64,000 bases of DNA from Entonaema liquescens (lineage: Eukaryota > Ascomycota > Sordariomycetes > Xylariales > Xylariaceae), in the NCBI GenBank assembly GCA_902805475.1, contig CADCSX010000005.1:1871501-1935500 (forward strand), given 5' to 3'. Under the pieces are notes generated by a model. It ran no database searches. It saw only the letters and a list, made by a program, of their open reading frames with translations, and was not told where the DNA came from. A program made the translations under genes and the position numbers. The stretch's first letter is position 1; each line of letters opens with the position of its first letter. Positions 23,974-35,778 of the stretch are shown here, in pieces.

Positions 23974-25646
23974 AGCCGGATATGGGATTAAGACATTCTC
24001 TTGAATCCTCGTAATACCTAATACAATTAGACATTACTGTTTGATGAAGCGACGTTGTGTATATGTGGTGTATGTGACTCGTTGCGAAGGTACTAACTTA
24101 TTTATCTGAAATACCTGAAATAAGTATAGATCAAAGTGTGTTACGGACAACGGAACGTAATTCAATATGTTTTTTTTATAGAGTAGAGGGGATCCTTCCA
24201 GCGCCCTTTCCTAACTTCACACTAGGTAATTATATTTTAAAGTTCGATATGGGTTCTACATATTTAACGACAAGTGCGAATCATATGGTTAACTATGTAG
24301 TACAGGTATTATGTCTGTACTACCTGCCTAGGTACCTATAGATTAGGTACTACCTACATTGGAAGGTAGAGTCGCAAATATAAGCGTAACATCTATATAC
24401 AGTATGTAAGCCGATATAAACTGAAAACAAAATTAGAAATGACTACATGTAAGGTAGTTACTAAACTTTTAGTTGCCGTTTCGTTGCCGCTGCCAACTTT
24501 CATTTCTCACCAACGACTTGTTTGTCACAGACATTAGCTGTTTCAACTACTACAAACGAACCTTTAAACTCCCCCCACGCTCACCACATTTTCCGTAAAT
24601 TAGCGGGACCCCCCAATCGCCAAGGGGAGGGATCACCAAGCTTTTGTCCCTGTAGATCAAACAACGGAACACTCCACCGCTCCACCATCCCCCTCGACTA
24701 CCTGGACACCATCTCATCGCCAAGACAAAATTGGTGACGCCCCGGCATAGCCAAGGGGAAAGATGGCTTTCATCTAAACCTCAGCTGTCGCATTTCCGCA
24801 ATGCGCAGTAATGATCGTCATAATCCACCCTAGAACCAACAGCCTCTAATCATAAGAGATGACGACTTTCTTCCCTGTTGGACCACTAAAAATATCCGAT
24901 TATGTTGTGGATTGGCCGGGGAGCAACGAAGCCGACACAACATAGTCTCTTGGATTTCTCCTTATTCACACACACTTTACTTCGATATTCGAACCGTATT
25001 AGAACGTTTTCACTGTGACTAACTCCGTTCCACACATTATCCCACGTACGATCCAACATAGGCCCCTCTGTTCCACCTTGGCTTCTATCCAAGCTGGCCA
25101 AGCAGAACACAGAATACCCCTACTATAGCAGAAGCTCTTAGTGTATGTAGTTACGATTGAGTAATATGTACACGTCCTTGGATTCGCCATCAGAATAATG
25201 CCTACTTGTTTATTCAATCCACATTCGACATTATGGGGCAGACAAACGCCAGCATTCATTTCATACGTGACAGAGCCTCCTGCATATCTTTCTCTATACG
25301 TCAAGTGACATTACGGGGGAACTGTTTCGGATGCTCGTAATCTACTGTTCTAGTCAGGAAAGTAAAGAATAACAGGATTATGACATGTGCTAGGTACATA
25401 TGTCAGCCGCTTCCCTCGACGATCAGTATCCTTCACGGCCAGGGTACGCAACATGATCTTCATCACAAGTGGTCCGTGACTGCCACGGCTTTAGTCGAAC
25501 AGATAGAAACGACTCGGTGTAATGATCTCTTATTCTAGTTGCTGTATACTCAGGGGCTCGGTTACTTGTCGAAAATCGCTACCTCGTAACCGTGACCGGT
25601 ACTCTTACCCAAAACTTCTTCACTTCTCTCACTACATTGCCGGACA
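23974..25646. other. Intergenic region
   Basis: About 1.7 kb without a credible gene. It contains a perfect 9-bp inverted repeat GTAGTACAG/CTGTACTAC (24297-24323), directly followed by TAGGTACCTA-type palindromic sequence (24330-24362). Confidence 0.5.
24297..24323. repeat. Perfect 9-bp inverted repeat
   Basis: GTAGTACAG and CTGTACTAC around a 9-nt spacer, in the region between the dipeptidyl-peptidase and acyltransferase genes. It could be a dimeric binding site or a small relic of a mobile element end. Function unknown. Confidence 0.6.
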
Positions 25647-27224
25647 ATGAATGGTTATGCGCTGTCTAGGGCCTCGCTCTCCCACGAGGAGAAGCTTTCT
25701 CTCATTGACGATAGATCCCTTTCAGATGTAGACAGTGAGAGTGCTCACGCGGATCTCGACGGTCGCTTTTCGGGCATACAATGGGCTGCTACAGCGAGGA
25801 CCTATTGCAACGGCCTACGTTTATCATCATGGAGCTCTTTAATACTTCGGATAGGCGTATTTCTACTGCCTAGCTTCGTTCATCACCGGGTTGCTCGCGA
25901 GCGATTTCGAACAGAGAAGCTTCACCCAACGGCATACCTCGATGGGATGCGAGGCTTGGCCGCGCTATTCGTGTTTTTTTGCCATTACTTCTACACGGCC
26001 TTCAGGATAGCAGAAGGCTGGGGCCGCGACGGTGCCAACTACGAAATATGGCGGCTGCCTTTCGTCCGGCTCCTATACAGCGGGCCATCGATGGTCTGCA
26101 TATTCTTTGTCATTTCAGGATACGCTCTCTCATTAAAACCATTAAAACAAATCCGAAGTCGTTCTTTTGATGGTTTCTCACAAACCATGACCTCTTTCGT
26201 CTTCCGTCGCTTCTTCCGTTTATACCTTCCGCCGATGATCTCGACCTTCGGCGTGTTGATCCTGCTTCGCTTTGGCTTTTACGAGATCACTAGAGGCTTT
26301 TCTGGAGACCGGGTATACATGCATAATGTGATCGAGCATCATCCTATCTTGGAAGAAACCACTCGGAAGCAGTTGCGTCATTGGATGAAAGAGATGTACG
26401 ATTTTGTTCATATTTGGGGTTGGGAGAAGTTTGGCGGTGCGACCGGATATGATGTTCATCTCTGGACCATTCCGGTGGAGTTCCGGTGTTCAATGATGCT
26501 CTTCCTAATAATATTCGGTGCGGCTAGACTACGGACTGGCGTCCGATTCCTCTGTCTTACTTTCCTTATGTGGTTTATGCTTCGTAGCGATCGGTGGGAA
26601 ATGGTTCTATTTCTCTCCGGGACGATGATCGCTGAAATGGATCTCATTCGCGGCGCCCATGAACCAAACAATCAACCACCTTCTCCTCCCTTAACATTAC
26701 TCCCAATTGAGAAGACGCCAGACACTGTCCCTGAAAAGAGGGGACCGTGTAATTACCTGTGGATTTTACTCTCCATTCCAGCTCTTTACCTGATGTCGGA
26801 ACCGGACGCCGGACCCGCCGGCGTCCCCGGGTGGGAATATCTCGGGGCGCATATCCCGGAGTGGTTCTCGGATAAGTACCGGTACTACCAAATGATTGGA
26901 TCGATAATATTCGTGTTCTGCACAGCACGCTCGATCTCCTGGCAACGGTTCTTCAACTCGCCCGCCGTACAATACTTCGGGCGCATAAGTTATGCGCTCT
27001 ACCTCATGCACGGCCCCGTCACACATACCATCGGCTTTATGGTACAGAAACGCGCCTGGGATTTCATGACCACGGAGGGCTCCATGTATAACTGGGGTTG
27101 CGTGCTTGCGGCCGCATTCAACATCCCCCTCGTTATATGGGCCGCGGATATCTTCTGGCGCGCCGTAGATGCGCCCACTGTTAGGTTCACGAAATGGCTC
27201 GAGACTAAGCTGTCTATCGAGTAA
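25647..27224 (+). CDS. Acyltransferase-3 family membrane protein (O-acyltransferase)
   Basis: Intronless gene for a 525-residue multi-spanning membrane enzyme. The family signature starts at residue ~97 with YLDGMRGLAALFVFFCHYF, containing the R.laA...V...H pattern with the conserved histidine. Further membrane segments include SMVCIFFVISGYALSLKP, and near the end FGRISYALYLMHGP, the typical last-third motif. The Arg/Glu-rich cytosolic loops are normal for the group. The N-terminal ~80 residues are polar and family-atypical. These enzymes move acetyl or other acyl groups onto sugars or secondary metabolites; the acceptor here cannot be deduced. No biosynthetic genes surround it. Confidence 0.9.
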   Translation: MNGYALSRASLSHEEKLSLIDDRSLSDVDSESAHADLDGRFSGIQWAATARTYCNGLRLSSWSSLILRIGVFLLPSFVHHRVARERFRTEKLHPTAYLDGMRGLAALFVFFCHYFYTAFRIAEGWGRDGANYEIWRLPFVRLLYSGPSMVCIFFVISGYALSLKPLKQIRSRSFDGFSQTMTSFVFRRFFRLYLPPMISTFGVLILLRFGFYEITRGFSGDRVYMHNVIEHHPILEETTRKQLRHWMKEMYDFVHIWGWEKFGGATGYDVHLWTIPVEFRCSMMLFLIIFGAARLRTGVRFLCLTFLMWFMLRSDRWEMVLFLSGTMIAEMDLIRGAHEPNNQPPSPPLTLLPIEKTPDTVPEKRGPCNYLWILLSIPALYLMSEPDAGPAGVPGWEYLGAHIPEWFSDKYRYYQMIGSIIFVFCTARSISWQRFFNSPAVQYFGRISYALYLMHGPVTHTIGFMVQKRAWDFMTTEGSMYNWGCVLAAAFNIPLVIWAADIFWRAVDAPTVRFTKWLETKLSIE

Positions 27225-28808
27225 GGAGGTGTTATATGACATGAGGTACCGCGGGTACGGTTTGATTTGGATTATGTGTAAATAGGTTATTGGGTATCTA
27301 ACAAATTGCGTGGTAATAGGGCGTTACTACTCGCTGGGAGTTGTGGTCTGGTTATTTATTCTCGGACCAGATTGCCTCTAATAGATGTAGCCATTAAATT
27401 CCATGAACTGAACTATTTAGTTTATTTATCTACTTATTTTTGGCTTTGCAGTGAGTTACCTGTCCGAAATATTTTGTTCGTGAGATTGGGTTCTCTTATG
27501 GTATGTCTGACAGTGATGTTTTCGGACCAAAGACACAAGGAGAGCACTTGAGAATATCAATATTGAAAATGCCATTTCCCACCTACTAGGATGAATAAAA
27601 GTAATCGCAAGTCATTACAACTCATATCCTAACCAAAATTTTGAATTATGAATGGTTAGTATTTATAAGTTAGAATTCCATTGAGTTAAATTATAATAAC
27701 TATACAGCCTCCCAAACCAAAATCAACAATCCACCACATATGCTGTCATGAACACCTTTTATATTGAGACATTTGTATCGAACGTTTCGTAAACGACTCT
27801 AATTGTAGCTCTTACGCTAATTGCGAGTCACCTAAGCATATAGTGTGAGCGAGACATTGAGTAGTAAATAGGGGGCATATGAACACCCTACGTAGACATC
27901 CGGCAACAAATGCTCCGATTAGTTGACGAATAGATTAGAAACTAGAAGCTAGCTAGAAGAATGTTAATAATAAGATATATCAATATACTACATGTTCGCC
28001 ACAGCAATAACTAGCATGAACTGTAGATAACTTGATATTTGGGTTGGAGCTAACTACCTAGACTACCTGACTACTAGGTTTTGACGTCCCGGCCGTGGTT
28101 AGATCCTCCGGATAGGGCATCTTCCGCCTCTATGCATGGGAAGGTCCGAGAACAGGATGGGCAATTGTTTAACTTTGAGGTAGGAACTTACCGTTCGGAA
28201 GCGTACCTGTCTGTCTTTTTTATTTTATTTCTCTTTCAAGTTTACCCTGTTGTCTTCTATCTGAGTTGGGAAAGGACTAGGTGTAAACGATGATCTTGCG
28301 CTATGCGGGTATACTATACGAGTGATAATGTTAAACACGAATACTAGAGCAATAGGAACAATTGATTACACATTAATGTTTCCATAATCCATAGCATTAC
28401 ACAAAGAATCTGCACACGAATCAATCCTGTTATGTTACCATTACTCATTCAGGTGCCCAAATGTACATCAAACTTGCGTGAAAGCCGGCGGGCCACAGAC
28501 GAAGAGATACAGATGTTTATCGTGGGTACGAACAATGGGTTTGATATTGACCTTGGTCTATAGGAAAGCAAGTAGCAAAAGTTCCGGGACGCCCTCTCGG
28601 GACAACAACGAACCGATGTCACAGTTTACTCAACGCCTCAAAATGCTTGCCAGTGCTACCATGCGATGCCCCCCAGCCTCCAATCCTAATTTGAACCCCA
28701 GTTACGTCGTGAAGCGTCGTGTCGCTGTGCTGCGTGTCTCGTATCCCTATTCGAGGATGGGAAGAAGTGAAGCAGGCATATCAAGAAATGCCCGGTGGCT
28801 GTTCTCGA
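27225..28808. other. AT-rich intergenic region
   Basis: About 1.6 kb between two convergent genes. A few short open frames (for example 28478-28808) overlap the tail of the next gene and look like shadows. Nothing else is recognised. Confidence 0.5.
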
Positions 28809-29597
28809 TTAGTTATGCCGACTTCTCTTTCCCTCCCTTCCGAACATGTCCTTCCCGAATGGTATGTCGCCCACGTTGAATAGCTCGGCAAAGTTGATTG
28901 CTCGCTTCTGGCCAGCCCCCTTTCCGAGATGATTCGTAGGCCTCGGCCTAGGCCCTCGCTTGTTGGTGCGCGAACGAGTTGGATGAGCGATGGGGACGGC
29001 GGAAGAACCAGGGTTGGCGCCGTCATTCGTCCGGGTCGAGTCCGAAAGGTCCAGGTTCTCTAAATTTAGGTACGGTTCTTGAGGATATGGGTGCGACGCT
29101 CGAAATGTGAAGCTGTCCTGTGTCGGAACAGTAATCATTTGATGTTCCGCCACAGGAGAGTTGACGGCTGATTGATGGGCGGACGTGGAGACAGATTCCG
29201 GATGCAAGTGGGATTCGTTCCTCATCGTGGATAGATGCGCTTGACTACCTGAGTGGTGTATTTCGGGCGATGATGTTGGTTCGTGCTTTTCTACTTCGTC
29301 TTCGCTCTCTACCGCTTGGGGCGATATGTCTCGTCCGTCCAGGCGTTCGGTCGCCCACTTCCGAATCAGCCACCCTTCGCCGTCGCTGACACCGATGTTC
29401 GACTTATCGAGAAAAGCTAAGAGGTCATCCAAACAATCTTGGTAGCCATCGGCTCGTGCCTTTGTCTGTGCGGCAACAGATGTTTTGTAAAGCTTAGTGA
29501 CGGACAATGCTGCGGCTTTGAAGGAATCGAGTAGTTGTTCAGGTGACTCGCAACCCGCTGTGTTCTTAGCCGGTGAAGACCCCCTCAATGCATCCAT
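28809..29597 (-). CDS. HAPSTR1/C16orf72-like conserved protein (DUF4588-type)
   Basis: Intronless, 262 residues. The N-terminal helical block (residues ~18-90: SPEQLLDSFKAAALSVTKLY then ARADGYQDCLDDLLAFLDKS) resembles the core of human C16orf72/HAPSTR1, where an F..AA.AVT.LYKES helix is followed by a 'GYQ..' helix. The middle is Ser/His/Glu-rich and disordered. The C-terminus carries a basic patch (TRSRTNKRGPRPRP) and ends in KRSRHN, both nuclear-localisation-like. The human protein partners the HUWE1 ubiquitin ligase in stress responses; fungal members are uncharacterised to my knowledge. Assignment is from motif memory, so moderate confidence. It is divergent from the ISWI gene with 1.7 kb between starts. 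Confidence 0.68.
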   Translation of the reverse strand: MDALRGSSPAKNTAGCESPEQLLDSFKAAALSVTKLYKTSVAAQTKARADGYQDCLDDLLAFLDKSNIGVSDGEGWLIRKWATERLDGRDISPQAVESEDEVEKHEPTSSPEIHHSGSQAHLSTMRNESHLHPESVSTSAHQSAVNSPVAEHQMITVPTQDSFTFRASHPYPQEPYLNLENLDLSDSTRTNDGANPGSSAVPIAHPTRSRTNKRGPRPRPTNHLGKGAGQKRAINFAELFNVGDIPFGKDMFGREGKRSRHN

Positions 29598-29670
29598 TAT
29601 GAATTATGGAATTATGGTATATGTCTGACCGGCTGGTCGTGCGGTTATTTACGTAGATATCGAGCAAAAG

Positions 29671-29702
29671 GAGATGAGGAGATGAGGAGATGCGGAGATG
29701 CG
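29671..29702 (+). repeat. Tandem repeat, 4 x 8 bp (GAGATGAG/GAGATGCG)
   Basis: Two copies of GAGATGAG followed by two of GAGATGCG, about 75 bp upstream of the HAPSTR1-like start codon and possibly within its 5' leader. Confidence 0.9.
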
Positions 29703-30095
29703 GAGTTGTTGGATTATTTTTTTTTTTGAGGAGAATATACTATTTAGTAGTAGTAGATAGGATGGTAGTCAAAGGGACTCCAAGGTTAGATCTTGGTGTT
29801 TTTCTGCGTTGGGTTTGGTGGGGGTGTGGGTTAAGTCAGTGGGTCGAAGCCAGTAACAAATAGAAGATGCAGGTTACGTCGTATCGTACATATAATGTGT
29901 ATACACCAACTTGAAGACTTGTGATGAGCTTATTAGGGCAACGAAGCAATGAAGCAGCGAAAGAGGCGAGTAAGATCGCTGTAGTAAGTTAGAGACGGTG
30001 TGTATTGGCTTATTGGCTTATTGAACAGAGCGAGTTTGCGAGATTCAAGATGCTACGTGTTGCGGTTGTCGGTTGTCGTATGCACTTCGGCGTTG

Positions 30096-30139
30096 TTAGG
30101 TCCTTGTTAGGTCCTTGTTAGGTCCTTGTTAGGTCCTTG
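30096..30139 (+). repeat. Tandem repeat, 4 x 11 bp (TTAGGTCCTTG)
   Basis: Four perfect head-to-tail copies in the ISWI/HAPSTR1 divergent upstream region. Confidence 0.95.
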
Positions 30140-31287
30140 TTCCTTGAGCCTTTGGGCTTTGAGTCAGATGATTCCGGATTGATGACGACCTACAGGGTAT
30201 GTAGTGGCTGACTGCACTGTTAGGCACCCGACCCGGACTAACATTTAGACTCAATGGAAGTTACCTGAGACATCATGGATGTACATAAATAATATGGTTC
30301 AAAGTTTCCATGTGACACTCGCCTTCAGCACCAAGTACCTCCACTCCTACAGTGCATGTAGCTAATATCATGAGGTAAGCATGCTCAAGAGGTGGATTAG
30401 GATTTAGAGGAATGCGCTCGGCTCAGAAGCACAAAGCACCTGGTATTTCTTGCAGGTGAATTGCCGGGTAGGTACATCTATTGCGCTTGTTCTTGCCTGT
30501 GCAACCGCCCTGCGGCCCTGGACTTTCAGGAACACAGCCAATCCCCATTGCCAAAATCTATAGGGGGATAAAGTGGGCCACCACACAATACGCATACATT
30601 AGGTACCTACATACATAATAAGATATAATTGAATACCTAGGTACCTATTTAGGTAGCTATCTATTATATCTTTCTAAAAAGTTGTGGAATGAGAAGTACT
30701 AAAGGTACCTACCTATGCGTGGGGTCCAGATTTCCTTCTATAAGCTTGATATGTTAGAGGTACCTAAGCTGCTCCTGCTTATGAGCTTCAAGTTTTTTTT
30801 TTTTTTTTTCTTTTTTATCGTTCTTCGTCTGAGAATTGAGACTACATAACAAGAAAAACCTATTACAAGAGTTGCACGGAAAGAATTACGAATTTAGCAA
30901 GTTGAAAACAAGAGTAGTTCCACCTCTGGTTCATTGCGGCTAAGATATCAATTTGTTGAAGTTCAGTATCGGCGTCCCACTTTTGGTCCACTTTTAACAA
31001 GAGATACTCTTGCCTGTGATCTAATTTCTATTTGACGGCTCTTGTCAACCTTCACTACATTCGCACAACCTTTTCAACTCCGATCCAGCCTCGAGTACAT
31101 TTGTTCTGTCTCTTGTCTCTTACTGCTTCGTTGCCAACATTGCACCTCGAAAATCCCATACCTAAAAGGATTTAGCAAGCTTGGTCGACAGTGTCTTATA
31201 AACCTTGATTTTACTTTTGCACCAGACGCCGCCTTAATTTGTCGCGTCGCAGTCGCGTAGAGCACCTATCGCGATCCCTCTCCCAAC

Positions 31288-34200
31288 ATGGCTCCGCCTC
31301 GCCCGCGGGCCAGTGCAGTTGACACGGACGCGTCAATGTCGGATGCTCAAGAACCTATTCCTAACCAAGCCGAAGAAATGGTGAGATTTAATCCTATGAA
31401 ATCCTAATAATATCCTAGCTGTTCTACTTGGTTATTAAATATCATGCACATTTAGCACTGACACTAACCGGCCTATAGGATGTTGATGAGACTCCAGATC
31501 AAACCGATACAGATACCAATCCCAACACTACAGCCAGTAGTGTCGCCGGTGATCAGATCGCTGCCGACGGGCGCAAGAAGCGCTCGGAGGCCAACCAGCT
31601 TCGCCGAAGCATCTTTGGCAAGAAACATGACTTGCTAGGAGAGTCTAAGGTATGAAACTATCTGAGCATGCCAATTAATATAAATTTTTAGGCTTAGTTA
31701 GGTTACTAACTATAATACAATAGGAGGATGATAGCATCCGAAGATTTCGCTACTTATTGGGATTGACCGATCTTTTCCGGCATTTCATCGAGACGAACCC
31801 TAACCCGAAAATCCGCGAGATTATTCACGAGATCGATCGTCAGAATGAACAAGCCGAGAAAGCAAAGAAGAAGGGTGTTCGTCAAGGTGGAGCAGAGACT
31901 GGACGAGCCCGCCGTACGGAAGCCGAGGAAGATGAAGAGCTGCTTAAGGACGAGAGACAAGGCGGATCTGCAGAGACAGTCTTCCGTGAATCGCCAGCTT
32001 TCATTCAAGGCACGATGAGAGATTATCAAATCGCTGGGTTGAATTGGCTTATTTCTCTGCACGAGAATGGTATTTCAGGCATTCTTGCGGACGAGATGGG
32101 TTTAGGCAAGACACTCCAAACCATTTCCTTCCTAGGATATCTTCGTCATATCATGGACACCAAGGGTCCCCATCTAGTCATAGTACCGAAGTCTACTCTC
32201 GACAATTGGAAGCGAGAATTCGCCAAGTGGACACCCGAAGTTAATGTCCTGGTTCTACAAGGTGCTAAAGAAGAACGACATAATTTGATTAACGAGCGTT
32301 TGATTGATGAGAAATTTGACGTTTGCATCACGAGTTATGAGATGATCCTTCGCGAGAAGGCGCATTTGAAGAAGTTTGCCTGGGAATACATTATCATTGA
32401 CGAAGCCCACCGTATCAAGAACGAAGAGTCGTCTCTATCACAAGTCATCCGCTTATTCAACTCGCGAAACCGACTCCTTATCACCGGAACACCGCTACAG
32501 AATAATCTTCACGAACTTTGGGCTCTCCTAAATTTCTTGTTGCCTGATGTTTTTGGCGACAGTGAAGCTTTCGACCAATGGTTCTCCGGACAAGACGCAG
32601 ACTCGGAGGTAGTTGTTGAGCAGCTCCACAAGGTTCTACGACCCTTCCTCCTGCGTCGAGTCAAGGCAGATGTCGAGAAGAGCTTATTGCCGAAGAAGGA
32701 GGTCAACCTCTATCTCGGCATGTCAGAAATGCAAGTGAAATGGTACCAGAAGATCCTAGAGAAGGATATCGATGCCGTCAATGGTGCCGGCGGTAAGCGA
32801 GAATCAAAGACTCGACTTCTCAATATTGTCATGCAACTAAGAAAGTGTTGCAACCATCCTTACCTCTTTGAGGGAGCTGAGCCTGGGCCTCCTTACACCA
32901 CCGACGAGCATCTGGTGTACAATTCGGGCAAGATGGCTTTACTTGACAAGCTCTTGCGAAGATTGCAGAAACAGGGAAGCCGTGTTCTAATATTTTCACA
33001 GATGAGTCGTCTTTTAGATATTCTTGAGGACTACTGTGTATTCCGCGATTATAAGTACTGTCGAATCGACGGTGGTACGGCCCACGAAGATCGTATTGCT
33101 GCGATTGATGAATACAACAAACCGGACTCGGAGAAATTCATTTTCCTCCTTACAACTCGAGCCGGTGGCCTCGGAATCAATCTAACCAGTGCTGATATTG
33201 TCATCCTCTATGACAGCGACTGGAATCCCCAGGCTGATCTGCAAGCTATGGACCGTGCCCACAGAATCGGCCAAACGAAGCAAGTAGTAGTTTACAGATT
33301 TGTCACAGAGAATGCAATCGAGGAGAAGGTGCTCGAGCGAGCGGCACAGAAACTCCGCCTTGACCAATTGGTCATCCAGCAAGGACGTGCTCATCCAGGA
33401 GCCAAAGGTCCTGCAGCTAAAGACGAGCTCCTCGACATGATACAGCACGGTGCGGAGAAAGTTTTCCAACAAAAGGGGGCCACCGGAATGGCAGCCAAAG
33501 GCGCTGAGCTTAACGACGAAGATATTGACGAAATTTTGACAAAGGGCGAGAACCGTACCAAGGAGCTCAATGCCAAGTATGAGAAGCTTGGTATTGATGA
33601 CCTGCAGAAATTCTCTTCAGAATCTGCCTATGAATGGAATGGCGAAGTGTTCGGGAAAAAGAAGGACATTGGCGTGAACTGGATTAATCCCGCCAAGCGG
33701 GAACGCAAGGAGCAGTCCTATTCCGTCGATAAGTTCTACCGACAGGCCATATATGGTACTAGCAAGGCGGAAGCTAAGCCCAAGGCTCCCCGAGCGCCGA
33801 AGCAGGTCGCCGTCCACGATTACCAATTCTATCCCCCGCGACTCCGTATCCTCCAAGATCGAGAGACTGCGTTTTATCGTAAGGAGATCGGATATAAAGT
33901 GCCTCTATCCGACGGCGATGAGGATACTTTAGAGGAACGAGAAGCCTCACGTGCCCTAGAACAGCAGGAGATTGACGATGCTACTCCCCTTACGGAAGAG
34001 GAGCAAGAAGAGAAACAGAGACTGTCGCTTCAAGGTTTCGGCGAGTGGAACAAGCGGGATTTCCAGCAGTTTATCAATGGCTCTGGCCGCTACGGACGCC
34101 ATGACTATGACCGAATCGCGGAAGAAGTTGACAGCAAGACGACCGCCGAAGTCAAAGCTTATGCTAAGGTCTTCTGGCAACGATATACCGAAATCGCTGA

Positions 34201-34879
34201 TTACAACAAGTACTTGCAAGTGATTGAATCCGGAGAAGAACGCATGCGCAAGACGGAGCATCAGCGCAAGATGCTTAGGAAGAAGATGCAACAATACCGG
34301 GTTCCACTCCAGCAGATGAAGATTAACTATTCCGTATCTACAACGAACAAGAAGGTCTACACTGAGGAAGAGGACAGATTCCTTTTGGTAATGCTAGACC
34401 GATATGGTATCGATTCTGAGGGTATCTATGAGCGAATCCGGGATGAGATTCGCGAAAGTGCCCTCTTCCGATTTGATTGGTTCTTTCTTAGTAGAACCCC
34501 TATCGAGATCAGCCGTCGTTGCACTACGCTACTCACTACGATCGTGAAAGAGTTTGAAGATGTGCCTCCGAGCAAGACAAATGGGACCAACGGCAAAGGG
34601 AAGAGAGAGCCAGACGATGAAGAGAATGATGAGGACAGTATCCTTGGGATGGCCCCCGCAAAGAAGAAGTCAAAGACCGGTGTCAAGGTAAGTTATCAGC
34701 TAATTATCTAATTAAATACGAACCGAATATTAACGCAGGAATAGAACAAGGCCCTTGACAACATCAAAGGTGGTAGTAGTAAAACTACATCTGCTACGCC
34801 GTCCTCTCGCGCGTCCAGCGTCGCTTCCACGAACTCGGCGCCCGCGCCCAAGTCAAAGGCTAAGGGGAAGAAAAAGTAA
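31288..34879 (+). CDS. ISWI-type chromatin-remodelling ATPase
   Basis: SNF2-superfamily DNA translocase that slides nucleosomes. Four exons (31288-31380, 31479-31649, 31724-34687, 34745-34879) give 1120 residues, the usual ISWI length. The last acceptor is GAATAG; an acceptor six bases earlier would run into a stop. The acidic N-terminus is followed by the SNF2 ATPase with DEMGLGKT (~residue 211) and DEAH (~313). The helicase C lobe carries TTRAGGLGINLTSAD and DRAHRIGQ. The C-terminal HAND, SANT (GFGEWNKRDFQQFINGSGRY) and SLIDE (LLVMLDRYG...IRDEIRES) modules define the ISWI class, distinct from CHD or INO80. The tail ends in a Lys-rich stretch. Acts in the nucleus in chromatin spacing and repression. 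Confidence 0.97.
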
Positions 34880-35778
34880 ATAGTTGTCGTTAACTAATAA
34901 GGGAGTGGACAAGACGGTTTTTTGACCTGCACTAGGATTTCTCTTCGGTCTGAGTTGGCACCACTTTAGTAGACCTCGTTCTCACAACGGCATTATCGGA
35001 CTATGGAATGGCAAGGGGAGTAAGTGTACAGGCGTTTTATCGGTTGTTTCGCCGCCGGACGATGCAGTCCATGAATTAAGCTATCTCAGCCAATAGTCTA
35101 AATGCTGTCCCCTGGCGAATATGATAGCCAAGGGTTACTGTTTACGTTGAACTGAGCAACGCCAGTCAGAAAACAGATAGAAAGATAGCATGTTGCACCT
35201 ACCTTGTAGAAGAGAATGAGCTACGAGATTGCTATGAACGTGTCTTTCGAGAACTTCGCCTTGAGTGCGTACGGTAGCTAGCCCTTTAGTGAGATTGCGA
35301 AGTGCTCCTTATTGCGATGATAATTGCCAACCCCCCTTTATATGCGAGTATGCTAGTTCTTACATTTTTCAGAAAAGTGACCGCGCTACTAGGACAAAAA
35401 TAATATTCCGCGTCTCATAATCAGGTATATTGATTAGAAGCCTCACGCTACTCTCTACCTCCTCATACCTAATCCGGAGTTCTCAATTCTTTTCTCTTTC
35501 CTACCTAAGCGACGAACAAAAACTGTCGGACAAAACCCTCTAACGCCGAAGCCTTTCCCGGATGGATGGATAGATGCAAGTTCTAGCTAGGAGAACACGG
35601 AATAATAAAAACGGGGACACAACGCCGGATATCTTCCATCCCTCCTATTCTCCCGCTTTCTACCTCATAGCGACGATCAACGAATATGCGTGTTGTACGT
35701 CACGACGGAATCGAGGGGTGACTCGGAGAGGAAGCATAGGCGGGGCTAGAAGAACTATACACTATGCGCATATACTTA
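34880..35778. other. Intergenic region between convergent ISWI and eIF3i genes
   Basis: About 900 bp of 3' flanking DNA. A frame at 35574-35825 runs into the eIF3i tail and has no support. No other feature recognised. Confidence 0.5.

Larger units (their letters stand above)
29598..31287. other. Long divergent upstream region rich in simple repeats
   Basis: About 1.7 kb between the HAPSTR1-like and ISWI start codons. It holds a 4x8-bp GAGATGAG/GAGATGCG repeat (29671-29702), a 4x11-bp TTAGGTCCTTG repeat (30096-30139), a cluster of TAGGTACCTA-like palindromes (30600-30770) and a long T tract (about 30794-30810). No coding frame is convincing. Confidence 0.6.

Noticed and set aside
26766..27242. 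158-codon minus-strand frame over the acyltransferase
   Set aside because: It is antisense to conserved membrane segments, with no recognisable protein.
29671..30139. CRISPR-like array from the tandem repeats near 30 kb
   Set aside because: Units are 8 and 11 bp with no spacers; simple tandem repeats in a eukaryote.
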